Shown here piece by piece: positions 56,161-64,000 of a stretch of DNA of 64,000 nt. The stretch is taken from the NCBI GenBank assembly GCA_014529385.2, contig CM043961.1, positions 13,568,978-13,632,977 on the forward strand, in the 5' to 3' direction. Within the stretch, counting starts at the first letter, position 1. Every line of letters begins with the position of its first letter. Position numbers and translations under genes: made by a program. The DNA is from Adiantum capillus-veneris (taxonomy: Eukaryota > Streptophyta > Polypodiopsida > Polypodiales > Pteridaceae). The notes below the pieces were generated by a model. It worked only from the letters and a program-made list of their open reading frames with translations, was not told where the DNA came from and searched no databases.

Positions 56161-56326
56161 GTCGGAGTCCTCCCGGACGACAAGGTTTTGCCTCGGAGTA
56201 TGTGCCGTGCATAGGTTGAAAAAGTTGTGCTAATGCTTGGCCGATTAATGTGGCCCTATTTTATGCATACTCGGTCAATGAATGGAAAAATTAATGTTGT
56301 GCAAGAGAAGGGAATAAGCAAGATGC

Positions 56327-59300
56327 TTATTGGCACTCGCCGTCGAGGCTTCCTATTTTCTTTGCAAGTAGCAGTTGTACGTCTACTACTCTCTTTTTAA
56401 TTGTCCTTTTGGCAAGAGGCAATTGCTTTGCCGACGCTGTTGATGGAGTCGTAGCTGTTTCTGAGGATAGAATTGGGTGGGATGTAATATCTATGGGTCT
56501 TATGGCCTTGGCTTTCCATTGGTATTTTGTTGTTTTCGATTTTTGTGGATGGTTTGGCACTTTCTTGTTTGCCACTGGTTTGTCTTTCATCGACATCCAC
56601 ATATATCGGTTCTCCTGGTTGACATGCAGATGTCTGCTTTCCATTGTTGCTTGTACCGTAGGGAGTTCCTTTGGTATCCAAATGTGAGTGACTTGTGGGT
56701 TATGGCTAAGCATTTTCTTTGGGATCCATATCTGTTTTATGACCTTGGTTTTGGGTTGAACCGTCTTTGTAATCCGGTTGTTACATTGTTTTTTTTCCGC
56801 CATTGCATTTCTATCCTTTCGCATCCATATGTGTTTACCTTGTTTTGGTAGCCTAGATTTTTGCATTGTGGTCGGTGACTTCAGCTGTTTGTAATTAGCA
56901 TGGTTGGCTTTTACCTGGTTGTTGGTCTCAGGTTTCATGTTGATCTTTGATGGCATTTGTGCTTTTGTCTTTGTTGCCAGTGATTGCATGGCTTGCAGTT
57001 GATCATGATGGTATTGCTGAGCAAAAGCTATCACCTGTTGTTCATGTTCGTGCTGAATTTTGACTGCCTTTGCTTTCCAATCTATCTGCACATTGTCTAC
57101 TTTTTGCCAAGGTTGCCCTAGCATCATTGGGTGTTGTGTGCTTTCATATGTCACCACATAGAACTTGTGTGGGTAAATATATTGATGTATCTGTATATGC
57201 AATATAGTCCATCCTAATGTTTTCAATGGGTGTGATGTGCTACTTTCCAGCACTTAGGGAGTATCATGAAGTTGATCTGTGACTTTGAGCTGTTGGTATA
57301 ATCCGTAAGAGATCAAATTTGCTTGAGCACCCGAATCAAGCAAAGCCGTTGATTCAAATTGATTGTTGCCCACTTTTACTGTAATTATTGGCTCCACTGT
57401 TTCCTTCTCTAACTTCATCAGTCGAATGGCATTGATTTTCAATGGTGGTTTACTTTGTTGTTGTTGTCGCAGAAGCCGTCTTTTTGCAATGTGTTCTTGT
57501 GCTTCGGCTTGAGCTTCTTCCCGTACTCTCTCTTTTTCCTTCAGTCTTTGCTTTCCTTGATGAATTTGTTGGAGCATCTCCTGTGTGAGTGGTAGATGAT
57601 ATCTTCTCAGTCGACACCCACTAATCCAGTTTGGCATTTCTTCACCTGCTAGTGTAGCAAGCTCGACAACTCCACTTTGTGATGGATCATGAATCACAAA
57701 TGGTCCCATCCCTCGCTTTTTCAGTTTCTTGGCATGTTGCTTCAAGGTATAAACAAGTACGTAATCACCTGTTTTGAACTCTTTGGTACGCACATGTTTA
57801 TCAAAAAATTCCTTTTGTCTTCTCTTTTTAGCATAGATTGAAGCGATAGCTCCTAAGTGTAGTTCATCGAGCTTTTCAAGATCATTAATCCTTGAAGAGA
57901 GTTCATGCCTTGTCCATTCCAAGCTTGTTGCTACTCGTAGAGTTGGGATTAAAAACTCTATGGGTAGTATAGCATTTAGTCCAAACACCATGTTGTATGG
58001 TGTTGTTCCTATTGATGCTTTGTTAGCTACCCTGTATGCCCATAGTGTTGAGTGTAGTTGTTGATCCCAATCTGTTCTTGATTCTGACACTATTTTAGTG
58101 AGAACCGTGCATAGTGTTTTATTTGTGGCCTCAGCTTGCCCATTGTCCTGTGGATGGTATGGTGCCGATTTCCTATGTATGATCATGAATTCCCCTAGTA
58201 GATATTCAATGACTTCATTGAGAAAGTGTGTTCCACGGTCACTGACAATTTCTATTGGTAACCCGTAACGTACAAAAGCATTCTCATACAAAAATTGTGC
58301 CGTGGTGCGTGCATCAGCTTTTTCTGTTGCTTTGGCTTCGACCCATTTTGTGAGATAGTCCATAGCCACAATGATATATTGGGTATGGGTGCGATATGCA
58401 GGGGGTGATATAGGTCCCACAAAATCAATGCCCCATTTTGCAAATTCCCTTGCCCCCATCATTGGCTTTAATGGCATCTCATCTCGTTTTATTGGTATCT
58501 TGGTGCATTCACACGCATCACAACGCTTTACAAACTCGTCGGCATCCATGTGCAATGTAGGCCACCAAATTCCTGCGGTTAAGACAATTTTTACCGTCTT
58601 ATCGCCCGAAAAATGGCCTCCACTTATTCCGCTATGTGCATGTTCTAGAATCAGCAGGTATTCACTTTCAGCTGGTTGATTGTCCTTTCCCCGCTTATAG
58701 AGTTGATTCCCAATTAACTGAAAGTCGCGAGCTTCCCGCTCTAAAGCTTTTTCCCGTGCTCTTGTAATGTTCTCAGGGAACGTCCTAGTGGTTAAGAAGT
58801 CAATGATATATTGACTCCATGCAGGTGCTATGTTCACCTGAAACAAAGTTGCGTGATCCACTGGTCGTTTGGCACTACATACTGTACAATTGGTAACATA
58901 AGAATGTGTATCCGCATACATAGTTGGCAAATAAACCCCTAACTGTTTCAATCTCTGGTGTGTTTTCACTGTTGAACAGTGAAAAGCACATCCATGGACA
59001 TGTGCCTCTTCAAGGTAGCACTCGAATTCTTTCGGATTTATACATAATCGTAGGATTAGGTCAGATTCAAGATGATATAGCCGTCCTGCTATCAACTGGA
59101 AGTTCTTTGTTTGTCGAATTGTTTGCTGTTTGGATCTGCACTCCGTATTATCAAACTCATGTCCGAAGGAGAGAATGCTAACTATTTCCTGAGACCATTT
59201 GGGTACCATTTCAATGTTGAAAAGATAAGCATCTGGTATGTCATCATCTACCCCTTCTGGAGCTTCCCCGTTGTGTATTCTTGAAAGATGATCTGCTCGC

Positions 59301-62300
59301 AGATGGGTTTTACCCTTTTTGACCACCACTGTGAAGTCAAATTCTAGCAATATAATAAACTAGCGTACGATTCTCCCTGTATTGCAAGGTTTATTTACTA
59401 GGTACAAAAGAGCTTGATTATCTGTAAAGAACAAAAATTTGTTTGCAAGTAGATAATGCCGAAATTTCTTTACATCATAAATCATTCCTAATCCTTCCCT
59501 CTCGGTGGTTGTGTATTTCTTTTCTGCACTGTTTAACTATCGTCTCGCATAGCAAACCGAAAAATCCATTGTTCCGTCTCCAGGTTGAGCTAGAATACTT
59601 CCAATGGCATATGCTGAAGCATCAATGTGCACATGGAATATCTTTTCCCAATCTGGTGCCTTTAGTACAGGTGCTGATATAAGGTTTTCCTTCAGCTTTT
59701 GGAATGAGGTCTCACACTCCTCAGTCCACTCGAAATTGACTAGCAACCGATACAGAGGTTGTGCGATAACCGCATACATGTATATGAATCTTCGATAATA
59801 TCCGCAGTGCCCCATGAAGGATTGCACTTGTTTTGCATTAGTAGGCCTGGGCAGGTCTACAATGACTTTGACTTTGTCTAGGTCTGTGGTTATGCCGTTT
59901 CGTGAGACAATGTGTCATAAGATTCGTCCTTGCTTAACCATAAATACACACTTTTTCGGGTTTAGACAGATTCGATATGTTCTGCACTTTTCAAAGACCT
60001 TTTGCAAATGGTCAATATGTTCCTCTCGCAGAAGAGAGTGTACACACAGGTCATCCATGTAAATTTCTAAGAATATTCTTATGTATTCCTTGAAAGCGTG
60101 AGTCATTAACCTCTAGAAAGTGGCTGGTGCATTTGTTAAGCCAGATGGCATAACTCGATATGCATAAATCCCCCATTCTGTGGCAAACACTGTTTTGTGT
60201 TGATCCTCCCTTGCGTTTGCCAGTTGGTTGTATCCTGAAAACCCATCTAGAAAGGAATAAGCCCGTTTCCCGGCCACTCGCTCCAGTACATGTTTTGTGA
60301 TTGGCAAGGGATAATTATCCCTTATGGTTGCTGCATTCACCTTCTTGAGGTTTACACACACCCACATTTTTCCATTCTTTTTGGGAACTACCACAATGGG
60401 TGACACCCAATCTGTATGTTCAATCTCATAGATGAATTCCGCTTCCATCAGTTTATCAATCTCTTCCTTGATTCATTTAGCAAATGTGTCATTATATGTA
60501 TAAGGACGTTGTTTGCTAGGTTTTGCATCCGATTTCAAAGGAATTGTATGTTGGCATATCAATGGATCAACTCCTTTGAGGTCTTTATAGGACCAAGCGA
60601 ACACATCTTTATACTTCGTGAGAAGTTGTGTTAGTTGTGCTTCCTCCTCAGGCTCTAAATCGTTAGCTATATAGACCGGCTGAGGCTTTTCACTTGGTTC
60701 TGCGAGGTCTATTTTTTTTGCATTTTCAGGCCCATCGTAAGATTCTTGGTTGGTTCTCTCCCTGATTGGTGGTGTCATAATGATTTTTCTATCTTGGATA
60801 GTAAATTTCCGATAGTGTGCTGGTACGTTCATGTTGCCCTTTTCTGACTCCCTTTTTCCATCACTATCTTCTTCAGTAGTCCATATCTCTCTCAAAGACC
60901 GTTTCAGTTCTTGATATTTCTGTTTACGCTCCAGTTTGGTCCACTCTTGGTCTTTTGTTGTTTCTTTTTTTGATTTTTCAGATTTTTGTGATTTTGTTTC
61001 GGTTTTAGCTTTTCTTACCCGTTTTATTTCTTCTCGCGTTCTTTCTTTTCGATTTTCTGAGAATTTTCCTGATATTTGATTTTTTACACAATCCTCAGCT
61101 TTTACAAGCATCAAATAGTGAGTTTTACCTTTTATCCTGAGCATTAGGTTCTCTCTCACTTTGTTTCCTGCTCTTTTCCTCCTATAGCGTTCTTGGCGTC
61201 TAGGGTGTTGATTAGCAAAATCATAAAACTTGATATTCTTGGCTTCATTTCCATGCTCACTCGAGGTGTCTAAACACTCATTATCTGCATCATCATTTAC
61301 TTCTAAATGTTCAGAGGAGTTGTAAAACTCTTCTTGTTCTGGAGGTTCTACCGTCTCTTTTTCCGGTACAATGCTTACCATGTAATAGGGTAGCACATCA
61401 TAGCCATCCTTATCGCAAAATTTTGTTGTTGGAGTGTTAGTAATGGTACAGACATCCAATTTTTCCAGTATGTGTTCCCATTCTAGAGGTTCCAAGGCAT
61501 CTTCAGGGAAAGGTTCCGGAATATACTGCTTGTCCTCAATTGCTCTTTCTAAGACGCATTCCTCTTTTCTTAAACTTCCACAATGTGAAGCTCCGCACAT
61601 CCATAGCTCTTTTGGTTGCCCTAACCATGCTGGTAGTTCCGATCTTGCTATTGTAGCCGAATCAAACTCTTCCACTGGTGTTTGGTTTACATCTTTGTAA
61701 CTATGGTCTTTCAGGTGTATTTTAGGTGTCGTCTCGCCATGTCTGAGGTATATGTGGTCATAACCCCAATCTTGGACCATCTTCAGTTGTCGCATGAATG
61801 GTCGTCCCAAGATTATCTCATAATTGTTCTTTTTGTCAAAATCGACTATTGCAAATGTATGCTCATAGTCAATTCCGCACGAAGTGACAATTACTTTTTC
61901 TAAGAGTCCTAGAGGCTTCTCCATGAACCCATCTGCCAACTGCAGCTTCATTATGGTAGCCCTGAAAGCTTGTTTTCCCCATTTTCTCCAGATTTCCTTA
62001 GTGGCGATAGCAACTCCCGCTCCACTATCAAAAATAGCTTTGGAAACTACTCCTTGGAATTCTACCGGTAGCGTCGTGTTTCCGTCTTCTCCCTCGCAAT
62101 ATTCTCCAACCTTATTCAATGGTACCGGCCTAGTATTTAGGTTAGGTCTGTCCAACTCCTTGATTGCTTCTTGGAGCTTCAAGGTAAGGTCTTTCACTCC
62201 AAATTTTTCTAGGCATTTTCCTACTGTGGTCCACATGTTTGGTCTTAACCTTAGGAGTTCTGCTAACGTGATTGTGCATGCCACCGGGGTGGATAACAAC

Positions 62301-62635
62301 TCAATCAATCCTTGCGAATCCATCACCTTGTTAGAAGAAAGTCTTTGAGATGGGATTGCTCTAACTTCCGACTTAGCTTCATATTCTCCCAGGTAAGCGG
62401 GTAAAGTTCTCAAAGAGTCTGGTTGGCTGTGCCCCGAACTAATAGATCCTTGGTCTCCCCCTTGTGAATGTATCTCTAAGTTCATTTGTGATCTTGCCTC
62501 AAATTCTTCAATAGGAGGTAAGATCACGTTCTTTTCTTCTCTCGTTGTCGGGGGATTTGTGTTCGAAAGGTGAGCTGGGAAGGCACGGGGCCTCTGGCTA
62601 TGAGAGGTGTAGGAAGACAGTTGCAGCAGACACAA
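56327..62635 (-). pseudogene. Element D polyprotein (PR1-RT-RH-HHCC-HHCC-IN-PR2-tail)
   Basis: One frame of 2,103 codons from 62635 with stops at 60473, 60113, 59915, 59537, 59360 and 57254, most explicable as C-to-T or G-to-A changes. Domains: PR1 VSKAIFDSGAGVAIATKEIW (~62015) to YEIILGRPFMRQLK; RT WVSPIVVVPKKNGKMWVCVN, FLDGFSGYNQ, IYMDDLCVHS; RNase H FHVHIDASAYAIGSILAQPG; zinc module 1 EEAHVHGCAFHC..CTVC (58870-59015); zinc module 2 EHAHSGISGGHF..CDAC (58508-58650); integrase WGIDFVGPI, VSDRGTHF, QDNGQAEATNK; SH3-like GDYVLVYTLKQHAKKLKKRG. Then a Gln/Glu-rich helix and PR2 STALLDSGAQANLISYGLYQ (~57330) with YPHKFYVVTYESTQHPMMLG QPWQ split by the 57254 stop. The tail repeats IWMRK, IWIPK, MWMSMK and YQWKAK. 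Confidence 0.9.
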
Positions 62636-62640
62636 TGAAT

Positions 62641-64000
62641 GTAGACAAAGCTTGAAATTAACAGCTTGAACAAGATCCTGAAGCTTGATTAACAGTATCG
62701 CTGCTTACATTATTTAAAACTCCTTCCATGATTAGAGTGGCTTGGAAGCTTGGATTAGAGTGGCTTATGGTGTCTTTGATTAGATTGGCTATGGAAGATT
62801 GGATGAGAGTGGGCTATGGAAGCTTGGCTTAGGATTAGAGTGCTCAAAGCTTATGGTTTCCTCCCCACTAATACAGCAGAGTATGAAAAATTGAATATCT
62901 CCTAATCGGTGCAGAATTAGCCTCTGTACGTGAGACGCAAAAATGTTCAAAACGCCCTTTACCTTCTGCCAACTCAACCCGTTCTGTCCAGAAACCTGTT
63001 TTACGGAAATTTTACAGAATAAATCTTTTTTGGCCTCCCTCATGCAGAGATGTGAAGTCTCTCACACACTTTCCTTTTTACCACTGACCACATGTCTTCC
63101 TCTACCCAAGTTGCCTTATATGTCCTAAGAGCACTTTCACATGTAAAAATTTTTCTTCAAGCATAAAATCTCTATGCTTAGGCCTTCATAACCACATAAA
63201 GCATACACTTTCTGGATCTCCTTGCTTGTTTTCGAGCCATGGTCACTGCTCAATAAATATGTGAGCTTCAAATAGACTTTTTCTGCTTCTCTTTACTCTT
63301 TTTTCCATCGTGGAAGCGGAGCGGCACGACGTCCACCCCCTCAAAACCTGCACAGCCTCCAGTCTGTGCCAACCGGTCTTCAATCTATATCTGTTATAAT
63401 CACCTTAAGCGGCTTGCCATCAATATCACATAACTGGTAAGTATATGTAAAACAAAATAAGGCTTAAACCATATCATCAATGGTCTAGCTCAATTATCTG
63501 GTAGCTGTCCATCGCAAATCTTTGAACCATGTATGTCGTGTCTCCAAAGCATTCAATTATGAAAAACTTGTTTAGTGAACCCCGCCAGACTCAAGTGCTC
63601 CAGTTAATGATGCACACGACTTGACCATCAAGCTCACTTTAGGGAACCCTGTCAAGATCAAGTATGTCTTACTCTGTCTGCACACGGAATAGACGTCAAG
63701 TCCATTACTTCAAGTTCTGGTAGCAGAACCAACTCAAAAGATGTGAAGATACTTTATCAATTGTCCAAAGATGTCAACTAGAAGCTAGCCATATAAGATT
63801 ACTGACCACAAAATCCAATACTCTTTTCTTGATATCATAAATCCAAAAACAAAACCTAGTGCATTGTAACCTGCTATAGGAAAATAAATGATATCTCTGA
63901 ATCTGCAAGTTGCTCTTCAATAGCTCCCAGGATCAAATGGGATAATAAGAAATTGCCCCAATAGTGGAGCAGCATAATATCCACATAAGCACACACATCC
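62641..64000. other. Region beyond element D, no gene recognised
   Basis: At 62735-62850 short imperfect repeats of GATTAGAGTGGCTTGGAAGC occur. The rest has no protein motif, tRNA or LTR match visible to me. A GGTTTTGAGGGGGTGGACG on the minus strand near 63345 resembles a polypurine tract, without other support. Confidence 0.45.

Larger units (their letters stand above)
56147..62640 (-). mobile_element. Ty3/gypsy element D with post-integrase protease-like domain
   Basis: Minus-strand element: pre-protease region, retropepsin-like domain 1, RT, RNase H, two successive HHCC zinc modules, integrase core, SH3-like domain, coiled region, retropepsin-like domain 2, Trp-Lys tail, purine tract (56147-56160). 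Gag is absent: homology with element B begins near 62460, and 62641-64000 shows no Gag or LTR match. One continuous frame with six stops and no frameshift, so the copy is comparatively young. Confidence 0.85.

Noticed and set aside
56409-56851. Plus-strand open frames over the element D tail
   Set aside because: They are shadows of the minus-strand polyprotein tail, with no conserved motif.
63330-63360. Polypurine tract of another LTR element near the window end
   Set aside because: A single purine-rich stretch without adjoining LTR, coding sequence or paired end is insufficient.

Overview
The window is land-plant nuclear DNA made almost entirely of nested and decayed transposable elements. 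The evidence is a CACTA (En/Spm) element with TNP2, DUF4216-like and Transposase_24-like genes, a Ty1/copia element primed by initiator tRNA-Met, several Ty3/gypsy elements, a plant-type leucine-rich-repeat fragment, and abundant GA/CA microsatellites. Species cannot be decided; a plant with a large repeat-rich genome fits. No intact ordinary host gene was found. The one long uninterrupted gene that is not plain retroelement debris is a transposon-borne histone H3-like gene.

Layout. 1-3208: degenerate TTAGGTTATAGG repeat with a LINE reverse-transcriptase scrap, then retrocopy-like fragments of calmodulin and cyclophilin. 3209-25146: one complete 21.9-kb CACTA transposon (TIR CACTACAAGA, TSD TAG/TAG, GTCGCTA-type subterminal repeats). 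Its transposase gene is split by two later insertions. The first is a 9.6-kb TIR element (6375-15962) carrying a DDE-like transposase gene, an intact 298-residue histone H3-like gene and two unknown genes. The second is a 5.4-kb Copia element (16564-21997) with both LTRs and a near-perfect 5-bp TSD. 25147-31550: host flank with an LRR exon fragment and a duplicated 225-bp segment.

31556-39265: a deleted Ty3/gypsy element (B) with a leader of ~275-bp repeats, each holding a 20-bp palindrome. 41090-45472: a Ty3/gypsy chromovirus-like element (C). 45473-50155 and 50207-54640: two pol-less LTR retroelements (X and X') in opposite orientation that share an undescribed coiled-coil protein; their 3' LTRs face each other across 5 bp. 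56147-62640: a minus-strand Ty3/gypsy element (D), one 2,103-codon frame broken only by six stop codons.

Best candidates for new biology: (1) the DNA transposon encoding a histone H3 that begins MARTKQTA, has a ~200-residue inserted tail and keeps a canonical histone fold; (2) Ty3/gypsy elements B and D with a second retropepsin-like domain downstream of integrase, followed by a Trp-Lys repeat tail, D also having tandem HHCC zinc modules; (3) retroelement leaders built of ~280-bp repeats whose palindromes share the layout ACAT-N4-CGCG-N4-ATGT although the repeats differ; (4) the gene-X non-autonomous elements. Domain calls are by eye from motifs; no database search was run.
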